Shown here: positions 8,101 through 15,987 of the stretch, piece after piece | How the letters are laid out: the number at the start of each line of letters is the position of its first letter | Position numbering within the stretch: the first letter of the stretch is position 1 | IMG/VR virus record: IMGVR_UViG_3300009405_000321 | Coordinates: 1 to 51,540 of that record | DNA length: 51,540 nt | Source: a virus | Reading direction: 5' to 3' (one strand) | Notes under the pieces: generated by a model | The model's database searches: none | The model's input: only the letters and a program-made list of their open reading frames with translations | What the model was told of the DNA's origin: nothing | Made by a program: the position numbers and the translations under genes

Positions 8101-8697
8101 ATGGTAGCCGATGACACTTATTTTACAAAAACATATAAGGAGCGTGAAGGGAATCGATATGTCGCTAATAGCGGTGGAACTTTTGCCGTTGAATCTGGCG
8201 GATCGACAGCCGTTTATTCTGGCGCTCAAGTGACCGTCGAGAGCGGCGCTAACTTTGAGGTAGCTGGCGGGGATATCGCCGGAGCGGATCTGCGCAGAGT
8301 ACTGATCTACGATCAATTGCAGGACAGTCAAGTTCCTGCCGCTTTGGGGACGGCTCTTGCGGTGAGCAATTTACCAGCGGATGCGGGCACTTTTGTTATC
8401 TATGGTTCGGCCACTCTTGTTAGCTCATCCTTTTGGATGACCTCGGTATCTGCCGGACGCGTGGTGACTTTATGTCTGTTTGGCGATTCGACTGGTACCT
8501 TGACAAACAATAAAACCCAAGTGGATGTTTCCACCTCGGGATGCATTATGCTGGGATCGATTGGCGGATTTATCAGTCGATTTGAAATGAATACCTCTGC
8601 GGCCAGTGATTGCATGATCACTTTGATGGCGGTCCTTGATAACACATGGGCGATCATCGATGAGCGTGGTGATATCGACGAAAGAGTAAATGCGTAA
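8101..8697 (+). CDS. putative head fibre/decoration protein, copy 2 of a tandem pair
   Basis: A protein of 198 residues paralogous to the preceding gene. Shared blocks are GGTFAVESGG, VYSGAQVTVESGANFEVAG, SFWMTSVSAGR, TSGCIMLGS and TSAASDC...AVLDNTWAI. The middle (residues about 65-90) diverges most. An 18-nt spacer with AAAAAGGAGG links it to copy 1. The pair looks like an old local duplication whose members may form hetero-oligomers or specialised; that is inference. Confidence 0.72.
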   Translation: MVADDTYFTKTYKEREGNRYVANSGGTFAVESGGSTAVYSGAQVTVESGANFEVAGGDIAGADLRRVLIYDQLQDSQVPAALGTALAVSNLPADAGTFVIYGSATLVSSSFWMTSVSAGRVVTLCLFGDSTGTLTNNKTQVDVSTSGCIMLGSIGGFISRFEMNTSAASDCMITLMAVLDNTWAIIDERGDIDERVNA

Positions 8698-8736
8698 ATG
8701 ATCGGATAAATTAAACTGCCAAAAAGGAGGGTCAAA

Positions 8737-9189
8737 ATGGCGGCTATTAAAATGCGGGTGACAGTTCCCGGTTCCATGGACGGATTGACATCCAAGAAAT
8801 TTGTTGCTGACAAAATATATGAGATCAATGATATCGATATGAATCAGCGCTTGGCAAAGATGTTTCTCAAGTCCAATCTGGCAGTTCGGGTTGTTCCTGA
8901 TCCATCTGAATCGCTCACTCCACCGGAACCGCTTGGTGGAGTATTAGAGGCGCCTGAGAAAAAGGATGATGAAGATCTTGATATCGATTTGGATGATGAA
9001 TCCGATGAGACTGAGGATGCGGACTCGGGGGAAACTGTTTTAAGAGTCTATCAGTTGGCCGATGAATTGGGAAAGGGATCGAAAGATATTATTGAGATAG
9101 CAAAGACGCTCGATATCCAAGTGACTGCTCCGTCCTCGGGACTAACGGCGACTCAAGTGGATAAAATCAGGAAATCGCTTAGCGAATAA
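8737..9189 (+). CDS. small head-module protein with an IF2_N-like C-terminal domain
   Basis: The 150 residues split in three. Residues 1-55 are a small phage domain (KMRVTVPGSMDGL...YEINDIDMNQRLAKMFL). Residues about 58-97 are an acidic linker rich in D and E. Residues about 100-150 (RVYQLADELGKGSKDIIEIA, then KTLDIQV...GLTATQVDKI) match the N-terminal domain of translation initiation factor IF-2 (IF2_N: VyelAkelg, k..eiie.lk.lgi.v...s.L). It sits between the fibre-like pair and the connector. Why a virion-module protein carries this small helical domain is not known to me. Confidence 0.75.
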   Translation: MAAIKMRVTVPGSMDGLTSKKFVADKIYEINDIDMNQRLAKMFLKSNLAVRVVPDPSESLTPPEPLGGVLEAPEKKDDEDLDIDLDDESDETEDADSGETVLRVYQLADELGKGSKDIIEIAKTLDIQVTAPSSGLTATQVDKIRKSLSE

Positions 9190-9206
9190 TCTTTGGAGAT
9201 CTTGAC

Positions 9207-9875
9207 ATGGAATATTATCCATATACAGATCAGGGGCTTAGCTCCAGGCTTGCCCAAAAGACCGGGAGCCTTATTGCAAAGACGCTCCCGAGTTCTGGCG
9301 GCCGATCCTGGCAGGTGACTACCGAGCCATCGATTGAGCCCGTGACAGTAGCGGAGTTAAAAACTTTTGCCAGGATCATTACGGATGCGGAGGATACCTT
9401 GCTTGAAGGATTTATCAAAGCGGCGAGAAAATCCACCGAGGAGTATTTAGGTCGAGCCCTAATTCAGCAGACAATAAGAATGCTCATGGATTATTGGCCA
9501 AGTATAAGGATCAAGCTCCCTCATCCTCCGTTGATTTCTGTCGATAAGGTTTTTACTTTGGATGAGGATGGTATCGAAACCATATACAGTTCTGATAATT
9601 ATTATATCATGACAGAGGCAACTCCAGGGAAGTTGATTTTGAAAAGATCCGTTACTCCTCCCATTAACACGGATCGGGATTTTGGCGGCTTTGGAATCGA
9701 GTTTAAAGCTGGGTATGGGACGGCATCGACGGACGTTCCGACCCCGATAATCGAGGGGGTCAAGTTATGGGCGGCGTCATTGTCGGCAGGGAGAACTTTG
9801 GGAAAGGAACCTCCCCCGGACGCGAAAAAGATGCTTGATCTTGTTGGTCGAACATCAAGGGTGATGATTCGATGA
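9207..9875 (+). CDS. head-tail connector, phage gp6 / phiE125 gp8-like
   Basis: A protein of 222 residues with the connector pattern EPVTVAELKTFARI...EDTLLEGFIKAARKSTEEYLGRAL (helical bundle), then a beta region RIKLPHPPLISVDKV and GIEFKAGYG..., ending in a helix VKLWAASLSAGR. This is the first adaptor ring under the portal in HK97-like heads. GGAG ribosome site. Position directly before a head-tail adaptor agrees. Confidence 0.88.
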   Translation: MEYYPYTDQGLSSRLAQKTGSLIAKTLPSSGGRSWQVTTEPSIEPVTVAELKTFARIITDAEDTLLEGFIKAARKSTEEYLGRALIQQTIRMLMDYWPSIRIKLPHPPLISVDKVFTLDEDGIETIYSSDNYYIMTEATPGKLILKRSVTPPINTDRDFGGFGIEFKAGYGTASTDVPTPIIEGVKLWAASLSAGRTLGKEPPPDAKKMLDLVGRTSRVMIR

Positions 9876-9885
9876 GGCGGTTTAT

Positions 9886-10380
9886 ATGACTTGGCTTACG
9901 CCCAGACTCAATGAGAGAGTCCAGATTCTTATACCAAATCAAAGACCCAATGAGGATGGCGGGTTCGATTTTGGATTTGGAAGACCCTTTGCGGAGGCTT
10001 TCGCATCTGGGGAGTTTGATCAATTGGCTCCGGTCATGACTGTTTGGATGTCACTCAAGCCGGTCGGATCAAAAGGATCGGGATCGAAATATGTCCGAGG
10101 AGAACAGGTCAATGAGAATGTGACTCATGTCCTTGAAGTGATGGCTATTGAGGTTGCGTCTTTGGGACGGGAATTTAGTCTTGCGTTTTCAAGCGCCTTT
10201 AAATTTATGCCGAATCTGGTCGGATTGAAATCGACATATTATCTTTTTGTCGAGGAGGAATCATCTGTTAAAGGACGGCTCTTTCGTATCCATGAAGTAA
10301 CGGATCATAAAGAGGAGCGGGAGTTTTTAATCATACTCGCCGAAGAGATTGAGGAGCGAGGCGTGGGACATCCGGTATAA
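9886..10380 (+). CDS. head-tail joining protein (SPP1 gp16-like)
   Basis: A protein of 164 residues beginning LTPRLNERVQILIPNQRPNEDGG, the usual opening of head-tail joining proteins, with VWMSLKPV...THVLEVMAIE and a C-terminal RLFRIHEVTDHKEEREFLIILAEEI. An inserted patch (SLAFSSAFKFMPNLVGL) is unusual. It follows the connector and precedes a gp10-like gene, the standard neck order. Confidence 0.83.
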   Translation: MTWLTPRLNERVQILIPNQRPNEDGGFDFGFGRPFAEAFASGEFDQLAPVMTVWMSLKPVGSKGSGSKYVRGEQVNENVTHVLEVMAIEVASLGREFSLAFSSAFKFMPNLVGLKSTYYLFVEEESSVKGRLFRIHEVTDHKEEREFLIILAEEIEERGVGHPV

Positions 10381-10381
10381 T

Positions 10382-10858
10382 ATGGAACTTAAATCAGAAG
10401 AGCTTAAAAAGTTTAATCGCAGTCTTAGTCAGATCAATCGACGATTGAGAGAGGCGATGTTGCGAGTGCCGGCCGGAATTACCCAACGCCTTGTTATCGG
10501 GGCAAATGATATTCGCAACACGATTATCGAATCGATGATGCGCGAAAAGAAATCCGGAAAACTTTATCGGCGGGGATCAAGATTGCATCAAGCATCGGCT
10601 CCAGGAGAACCGCCCGCAACTGATTCTGGGGATATGGTAAAATCAGTTATTTTTGATGTCCGATCAATGGAGGTTGAGGTTGGTTCGATAATAACCAATC
10701 CTCCATATCCGCGGATGCTTGAGGAAGGTACGTCAGAGATGGGGCCAAGACCTTGGCTCTGGCCAGCAATTGAAGAGCATGGTGATGATATTATAAAAGA
10801 TGTTGGAATAGAGGCCTCTGATATTATCGCAGATGCAGTAAAGGGATCATTGAAATGA
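10382..10858 (+). CDS. neck/tail-completion protein, HK97 gp10-like
   Basis: I start this gene at ATG 10382, one base after the previous stop, rather than at an in-frame ATG inside the previous gene. The 158-residue product has HQASAPGEPPATDSGDMVKS and PYPRMLEEGTSEMGPRPWLW, the hallmark of the HK97 gp10 family. Its stop overlaps the next ATG (ATGA). Translation is probably coupled to the upstream gene because no strong ribosome site is seen. Confidence 0.88.
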   Translation: MELKSEELKKFNRSLSQINRRLREAMLRVPAGITQRLVIGANDIRNTIIESMMREKKSGKLYRRGSRLHQASAPGEPPATDSGDMVKSVIFDVRSMEVEVGSIITNPPYPRMLEEGTSEMGPRPWLWPAIEEHGDDIIKDVGIEASDIIADAVKGSLK

Positions 10859-11499
10859 AGATAGGTCCAATAGCATTAAAGTTAAGGTTAGCCGAGACTC
10901 GCTTTGGGAATCTTGTCGGCGGGGCGGCCGAATTGGCATTTGCATTAAGAGGGACTTTGCAAAAGGAGATGGCCTTTGTCGTCCAATTGGCGGAGACTGT
11001 AAATCCAAATCAGTATGATAGTGGGATTAATCAAAAGATCAGCGAGCGATTTGGAGTTATTGTCGCTCTGGATAATGGGACGTCTGATCGGGACAAGACA
11101 GGATTGACCGCCTATGATTCTTTATTTGAGATTCGGGCGGAGTTGTTTAAAGCGTTACTCGGATGGCAGATCCCCGAAACAGAGGATCTTGTTTCTTATG
11201 GTGGGGGTCGTATCCTTGGAATTGATCGGGCGCGTTTTTGGTATCAATTTGAATTTGTGACCGGTACCAGGATCAACGATGAGGATGGTGTTGATTCTGG
11301 AGTGGAGGATCTTGTAGATTTTGATACCATATATGCTCAATGGGTTTTATCACCAAGCGCAAATTTGCCGGTGACCGGAGTGCCAGTCGAGGCATTTGAA
11401 TTGGACATGGAATCGATTGTTGACTTCACATCCAATCCCGATGTTGATGGCTCCTTTGGGTTCGGCTTTGGATTAGGATTCGATACATATAAACCTTGA
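10855..11499 (+). CDS. tail terminator-like protein (Mu gp37 type)
   Basis: A protein of 214 residues starting at an ATGA overlap. IALKLRLAETRFGNLVGGAAELAFAL followed by AFVVQLAE and a long conserved core resembles the tail terminator (gp37-like) proteins of Mu-like phages. The C-terminus is phenylalanine/glycine rich (GSFGFGFGLGF). Its place between the gp10-like protein and the DUF2635/sheath genes matches the Mu-type order. Confidence 0.78.
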   Translation: MKIGPIALKLRLAETRFGNLVGGAAELAFALRGTLQKEMAFVVQLAETVNPNQYDSGINQKISERFGVIVALDNGTSDRDKTGLTAYDSLFEIRAELFKALLGWQIPETEDLVSYGGGRILGIDRARFWYQFEFVTGTRINDEDGVDSGVEDLVDFDTIYAQWVLSPSANLPVTGVPVEAFELDMESIVDFTSNPDVDGSFGFGFGLGFDTYKP

Positions 11500-11517
11500 T
11501 AAAAAAGGAGAAAGGAT

Positions 11518-11727
11518 ATGAAGGGAGACACCGCATTTTTGGTACCGCTGAAAGGCCTTCTTATTCGTGATCCGATGTCGTATGAGCCTTTGCCCGCAAA
11601 GGGGATGCTAAAGCCGATGAGGGGAAAGGAAGGTCGATATTGGAGAAGGCGTATCAGAGATGGATCTGTCAGCGTCGGCAAACCCGCTAAATCCGCTAAG
11701 CGCGTGAGTGCGGAAAGAGCAAAATAA
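11518..11727 (+). CDS. DUF2635-like small basic protein (Mu gp38 position)
   Basis: A protein of 69 residues with AFLVPLKGLLIRDPMSYEPLPAKG...YWRRRIRDGSV, the pattern of DUF2635 proteins that lie just upstream of the Mu-type sheath gene. The C-terminus is lysine/arginine rich. AAAAAGGAGAAA ribosome site. Function unknown in the family. Confidence 0.8.
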   Translation: MKGDTAFLVPLKGLLIRDPMSYEPLPAKGMLKPMRGKEGRYWRRRIRDGSVSVGKPAKSAKRVSAERAK

Positions 11728-11748
11728 ACAGCAAAGGAGGAATGAGTT

Positions 11749-13266
11749 ATGGCAATTACATTTAACAATATTCCCACAACAGTGCGGACTCCTGGGGGGT
11801 ATGTCGAGATCGATAATTCCAGGGCTCTTCAGGGATTACTTCAAAATCCGCACAAGGTTCTGATTATTGGTCAGAAGCTGGTGACTGGCACTGCTCCGTA
11901 TGATACCCTCATGACGATTTCAAGGGATAATCTCGCAGACGGATTTTTTGGCACCGGTTCGCCATTGGCTCGGATGTGCAATGCTTTTAAGGAGAATAAT
12001 GCCAACACCGAGATGCACGCCATGTGCATCGGATCGGGGGTTGCTGGCAACGCGGCATCGGGCGAGCTTGATATTTCGGGGATGCTGGTCGCTGATGCGG
12101 TGTCTAATGATCACACTTGGTATTTGATGATCAATGGATATGAATTGCAGGTTCCTATTTATAGCAATGACTCCGGTCAGAAGATCGCAAGCAAATTGGT
12201 TTCCATGATTGAGAGCACATCCGCATTGCCTGTTGGTGCTACTCAAACAGCCGCCACCAGTTTGGGATTGGTCGGCGTCAGTGCTGTGATGTCTGGGACT
12301 CTGGGTAATTATATCAACATCCGCGAAAATTATTATGATTATCAGACAATTCCGAGTTGCTTTTCTGGATTGCCCTTGACATCTCATGGGGTCAGTCTAT
12401 TGACGGGTGGGACGACAGATCCGAGCCTCGATGATGTATGGGCGGTGATTGATAATGAGCAGTATCATTATATCATCCAGCCTTTCATTGATGCGGCTAA
12501 TCTGACATCACTCGAGGATGAACTGGATGATCGATTTTTACCTCTTGAGGATCTTCAGGGGCATGGATTTACATCCGTGCGGGGAACCCAAGCCAGTTGT
12601 ACGACCCTTGGTAATAGTCGGAATAATCAGCATAATACGATTCTCGGGGTTAATGATTCTCCAATCTGCCCTGAAGAGTGGGGGGCGGCTCTGGGCGCTG
12701 TTGCTTCATGGAATCTGAATATTGATCCGGCGAGACCCCTTCATTTTTTGGAGCTACAAGGGATATTGCCTCCGCCTGTCGATGGTAGATTCACCAGGGC
12801 CGAAAGGGACACCCTTTTGTATGATGGGATTGCGACATACATCGTGGACTCGGGGGGTAACACTCTGATTGAGCGATGCGTCACGACCTATCAAGAAAAT
12901 GCGCTTGGTATCCCTGATCCCAGTTATCTGGATGTCCAGACGCTTGCGACATTGAGCGAGATCCGGTTTCAATACAAGGCTCGGATGATAAGCCGATTTA
13001 TTATTCCCAGATTCAAATTGGCAGATGATACATTTCCGGTACAGCCCGGATCGAAAGTGGCGAGACCAAAAGATGTCAGGCAGGAAACCATTGCCCTTTT
13101 CTCCCTATTGAGAGACAAGGGATTGATCGAGAATCTTGAAGAGTTTATTGACAATCTGGTGGTTGAGAGAAATATCGCAGATCCAAATCGGGTGGACGTT
13201 CTGTTGCCGCCTGATCTGATTAATCAGTTCAGGATTCTGGCGGCACAGATCCAGTTCATTTTGTAA
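11749..13266 (+). CDS. contractile tail sheath protein (Mu gpL-like)
   Basis: A protein of 505 residues opening ITFNNIPTTVRTPGGYVEID, typical of Mu-like sheaths, with KVLIIGQKL and LLTGGTTDPSLDDVW-type beta blocks and a C-terminal VVERNIADPNRVDVLLPPDL handshake-like region. It defines the phage as having a contractile tail. Strong CAAAGGAGG site. Confidence 0.93.
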   Translation: MAITFNNIPTTVRTPGGYVEIDNSRALQGLLQNPHKVLIIGQKLVTGTAPYDTLMTISRDNLADGFFGTGSPLARMCNAFKENNANTEMHAMCIGSGVAGNAASGELDISGMLVADAVSNDHTWYLMINGYELQVPIYSNDSGQKIASKLVSMIESTSALPVGATQTAATSLGLVGVSAVMSGTLGNYINIRENYYDYQTIPSCFSGLPLTSHGVSLLTGGTTDPSLDDVWAVIDNEQYHYIIQPFIDAANLTSLEDELDDRFLPLEDLQGHGFTSVRGTQASCTTLGNSRNNQHNTILGVNDSPICPEEWGAALGAVASWNLNIDPARPLHFLELQGILPPPVDGRFTRAERDTLLYDGIATYIVDSGGNTLIERCVTTYQENALGIPDPSYLDVQTLATLSEIRFQYKARMISRFIIPRFKLADDTFPVQPGSKVARPKDVRQETIALFSLLRDKGLIENLEEFIDNLVVERNIADPNRVDVLLPPDLINQFRILAAQIQFIL

Positions 13267-13321
13267 TCGGAATCTGAATTTAAATAATTTATCAAAGACA
13301 GAATTCGGCAACTTATTAGGA

Positions 13322-13364
13322 GGCCCACTGTCCGCGAGGATCTTTCGCAGGCACTGGGTCTTTT
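13322..13364 (+). terminator. imperfect hairpin with U-run between sheath and tube genes
   Basis: GGCCCACTGTCCGCG (13322-13336) can pair with CGCAGGCACTGGGTC (13346-13360) with two mismatches and two G-U pairs, followed by TTTT (13361-13364). It lies in the 122-nt gap after the sheath stop and before the ribosome site of the tube gene. Read as RNA it is a weak intrinsic terminator or attenuator, which could set sheath/tube ratios; a processing hairpin is the alternative. Confidence 0.45.
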
Positions 13365-13388
13365 AATTGATAAAAGGAGGAATGCGTT

Positions 13389-13781
13389 ATGGCAAGGATT
13401 ACAGGAAGAGTTGAGGTTCTGGTAAATGGGGAGACCCTTTTAAACAAAGCCGGTGCTGTTGCCAGCGGCATCGGGATTTCAGGGGCTCCGAATTTTGAAT
13501 TGGAATCCGTAATGGGTGATACCGGTATTCATGGATACAAGGAGAATCCGATTGTCGCCAAATTGGAGGTCACCGTCACAGATCGGGATGATGTTTCCTT
13601 GAGCGATATCGCATCGATCAGGGAGAATGGAACTGTGATTTTTCGCTCGGCCGGAGGCGGTAAGGTTTACACCATGGAAGGCGCAACCTGCCTGCGGAAT
13701 TTTTCTGTGACGGGTGGAGAGGGGGAAACCCCCTTGGTCTTTGAAGGTCCTTATTGGACTGAGACCACCAGTGCATCTTAA
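13389..13781 (+). CDS. tail tube protein (Mu gpM-like)
   Basis: A protein of 130 residues beginning ITGRVEVLVNGETLLNKAGA with a compact all-beta pattern (NFELESVMGDTGIHGYKENP, VTVTDRDDVSL) and C-terminal EGPYWTE. This is the Mu-like tail tube family. It follows the sheath and precedes the frameshifted assembly chaperone, as expected. AAAAGGAGG site. Confidence 0.9.
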   Translation: MARITGRVEVLVNGETLLNKAGAVASGIGISGAPNFELESVMGDTGIHGYKENPIVAKLEVTVTDRDDVSLSDIASIRENGTVIFRSAGGGKVYTMEGATCLRNFSVTGGEGETPLVFEGPYWTETTSAS

Positions 13782-13805
13782 AATTAAGAAAGGGTATAAT
13801 TTCAA

Positions 13806-14120
13806 ATGAGAGATGAAAAAACGATGGATCAAATTGTAAAATTGGAACATTCAATCCCGATCCCCAAAGAAGGAGGCGGGACCGTCAATGTATCCGAATT
13901 GAGATTTGGTCGATTAAAAGCGAAGCATTTAAGATCGCTTCCCGAGAACTTTATGGAAAGGGGTGGCAATCTTGAGCCGCAGGATGTGATCCCATTGATT
14001 GCCAGTCTTGCTGACATTCCGGTGGATTCTGCCGATGAGATTGATATCGATGATCTGTTAAAAGTTGCCGCGAAGCTTGAATCTTTTTTCGGGGCATCCC
14101 TCAAGACTGGAAAGAAGTAG
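13806..14120 (+). CDS. tail assembly chaperone, short form (Mu gp41-like)
   Basis: A protein of 104 residues with LEHSIPIPKEGGGTVNVSELRFGRL and a helical C-terminal half, as in phage tail assembly chaperones that sit between tube and tape measure. The zero frame stops at TAG 14118-14120, after the slippery sequence. The next entry describes the longer product. Confidence 0.85.
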   Translation: MRDEKTMDQIVKLEHSIPIPKEGGGTVNVSELRFGRLKAKHLRSLPENFMERGGNLEPQDVIPLIASLADIPVDSADEIDIDDLLKVAAKLESFFGASLKTGKK

Positions 14121-14239
14121 TCTGGGGGGTAGCGTATATTTTTAAGATCCCTCCATCAGAGATCTGGGAAATGGAAGTGGGAGATCTATTATTTTGGTTT
14201 GCGGGGATCGAAAAAGTTAAATCATGGATGGAGCGTTAA
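13806..14239 (+). CDS. tail assembly chaperone, -1 frameshift fusion product
   Basis: At 14084-14090 the codons TCT TTT TTC contain the canonical slippery heptamer T TTT TTC. A -1 shift joins residue 95 to an open frame that has no start of its own: RGIPQDWKEVV..., then IPPSEIWEMEVGDLLFWFAG, ending at TAA 14237-14239. The fusion would be 144 residues and ends one base before the tape-measure ATG. Paired short/long chaperones made by programmed frameshift are a conserved feature of tailed phages, including the Mu gp41/gp42 pair. Confidence 0.88.
14084..14090 (+). promoter_or_regulatory. -1 ribosomal frameshift slippery site
   Basis: T TTT TTC in phase with the chaperone codons (X XXY YYZ pattern). 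Both P- and A-site tRNAs can re-pair one base back as TTT TTT. A G-rich stretch (CGGGGC) follows directly. No clear downstream pseudoknot was identified by eye. Confidence 0.85.
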
Positions 14240-15985
14240 ATGGCGCAGACATTTGATCTTTCTGTTATATTCAGGGTTCTTGATAAGGCCTCCGGACCGG
14301 TCAAAAAGATTGGCAATTCTTTAAAGGGATTGGTCAAGCCGCTCAATGATGTCAATCAGTCTTTCAAAAAATTGGGAAAGACCGTCCAGGGCGCCGGCAA
14401 GAAGATGAAGGACGCCGGCAAAAATATGTCATTAAAAATGACATTACCCCTTGCGGGATTTGGCGCATTGGCGATCAGGACGGCGACGACCTTTCAAGCA
14501 TCTATGAATATGGTCGGAGCGGTTACAAAGGCAACGGGATCGGAATTTAAAACTCTTGAGAAGCTGGCTAAGGATCTGGGAGCGACTACTCAATTCAGTG
14601 CATCACAAGCCGCAGAGGCGATGGTCTTTTTAGGATTGGCGGGCCAAAAGACAGGGGAGATTATTGGATCAATGCCCAAAGTTCTTGAGCTTGCCGCATC
14701 CGCTCAATTGGACTTGGCATCGGCCGCAAATATTGTAACAGGAGTTATGGCCGGATTTCAATTGCAGACCGAGGATCTTACAAGAGTAAATGATGTTTTG
14801 GTAAATGCTTTTACTGGAGCCAAAGTCGATCTCCTTCAAATGGGAGAAGCATTTAGAAAGGTCGGTCCGATGGCCAAGAAGTCTGGATTGGATCTTGAAA
14901 CTACCGCCGCAATTTTTGGTAAATTGGGAGAGGTCAATATTGCAGGGACTGAAGCTGGTACCGGATTAAAAAGAGTTCTCGTGAGCCTGCAAAATCCATC
15001 CAGGCAAGCCGCAAAAGCGATGGCAGAGTTAGGGGTCAAGGTCTTTAAGATGAAAGATGGAAAACCCGTCTTGCGGGATATCCTCGATATTGTGGATGAG
15101 TTTGAGAAATCCGGCGCTGGCGTTGAAGAGCTGTCTACGATTCTGGGACAGTTTGGCGGGCCGATCATGATCGGATTACTTTCAAAGGGAAAAGTCAATT
15201 TAAGAAAATTCCGAGAGGAGCTAAAAGAGACGGGATCAGCAGTGCGAATTTCCGAAGCCCAGATGAAGGGGTTACCCGGAGCGATGAAGCTCCTTGCATC
15301 GGCATTTGAGGCCTTTCAATTGGCTCTTATCGGGACTGCGGTTACCCTTGATAAGATTATCAGGGGCATTGCCGGACTTTTTCAATGGCTATCGGAAGTC
15401 AATCCGACCATTTTAAAAATAGGAGTAGGCATCGCTATTTTGGTGGCAGCCATCGGACCTTTGGTTATAGGGCTTGGATTTGTGGCATCTGGGATCGGGG
15501 CGATAATGGCTCTTGGCGCTCCGGTGGTTGCGACCATTGCCGCTATATCCGCCGCTATGGTTGGACTGGGATCATTGGCCGCATCGGTATGGGCAAACTG
15601 GGAACCATTTAGACAATTGGCTCTTGATATCGGGGAGGCATGGATGACGGCTTTTGGCATGATGATTGATATGGCCAAAGGACCATTGAGGGTTTTGGGA
15701 AAGGTCTTTTCATTTCTTGATCGATCCAAAGCAGAAAAGGATCTGGCCACGGTAGCAGATCCCCTTGCGGATCGGGCAAAGGATTTTATCCTTGATAAAG
15801 AAAGGGCGCTTGGTTTGGGAGATTCCGTCAGGGGAGCCGCAGGAGCCGACGGACTTTCCAAATCCGAAACAAATGTAAAAATCGAATTATCTTCGGCCGA
15901 GGGGACATCCGCAAAAGTCACGGATGTGAAGCAAGCTGGGGATAAACCAAATATGCCGACAATTGCATATCAAGGAGCGATCTAA
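14240..15985 (+). CDS. tail tape measure protein
   Basis: A protein of 581 residues with the TP901-type tape-measure core: TFQASMNMVGAVTKATGSEF, LAKDLGATTQFSASQAAEAM, GTEAGTGLKRVLVSLQNPS and LPGAMKLLASAFEAFQLALIG. Hydrophobic segments follow at about residues 390-450. It sets tail length and is probably ejected with DNA. The size implies a short contractile tail. Its ATG overlaps the frameshift product's stop region. Confidence 0.92.
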   Translation: MAQTFDLSVIFRVLDKASGPVKKIGNSLKGLVKPLNDVNQSFKKLGKTVQGAGKKMKDAGKNMSLKMTLPLAGFGALAIRTATTFQASMNMVGAVTKATGSEFKTLEKLAKDLGATTQFSASQAAEAMVFLGLAGQKTGEIIGSMPKVLELAASAQLDLASAANIVTGVMAGFQLQTEDLTRVNDVLVNAFTGAKVDLLQMGEAFRKVGPMAKKSGLDLETTAAIFGKLGEVNIAGTEAGTGLKRVLVSLQNPSRQAAKAMAELGVKVFKMKDGKPVLRDILDIVDEFEKSGAGVEELSTILGQFGGPIMIGLLSKGKVNLRKFREELKETGSAVRISEAQMKGLPGAMKLLASAFEAFQLALIGTAVTLDKIIRGIAGLFQWLSEVNPTILKIGVGIAILVAAIGPLVIGLGFVASGIGAIMALGAPVVATIAAISAAMVGLGSLAASVWANWEPFRQLALDIGEAWMTAFGMMIDMAKGPLRVLGKVFSFLDRSKAEKDLATVADPLADRAKDFILDKERALGLGDSVRGAAGADGLSKSETNVKIELSSAEGTSAKVTDVKQAGDKPNMPTIAYQGAI

Positions 15986-15987
15986 TA

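Noticed and set aside
7594-8331. Minus-strand frame of 245 codons across the fibre-like genes
   Set aside because: Antisense shadow of two paralogous genes; composition is the reverse complement of their repeats.
10349-10381. Longer N-terminus for the gp10-like protein
   Set aside because: Adds residues encoded inside the previous gene; the ATG one base after that stop fits the family start.
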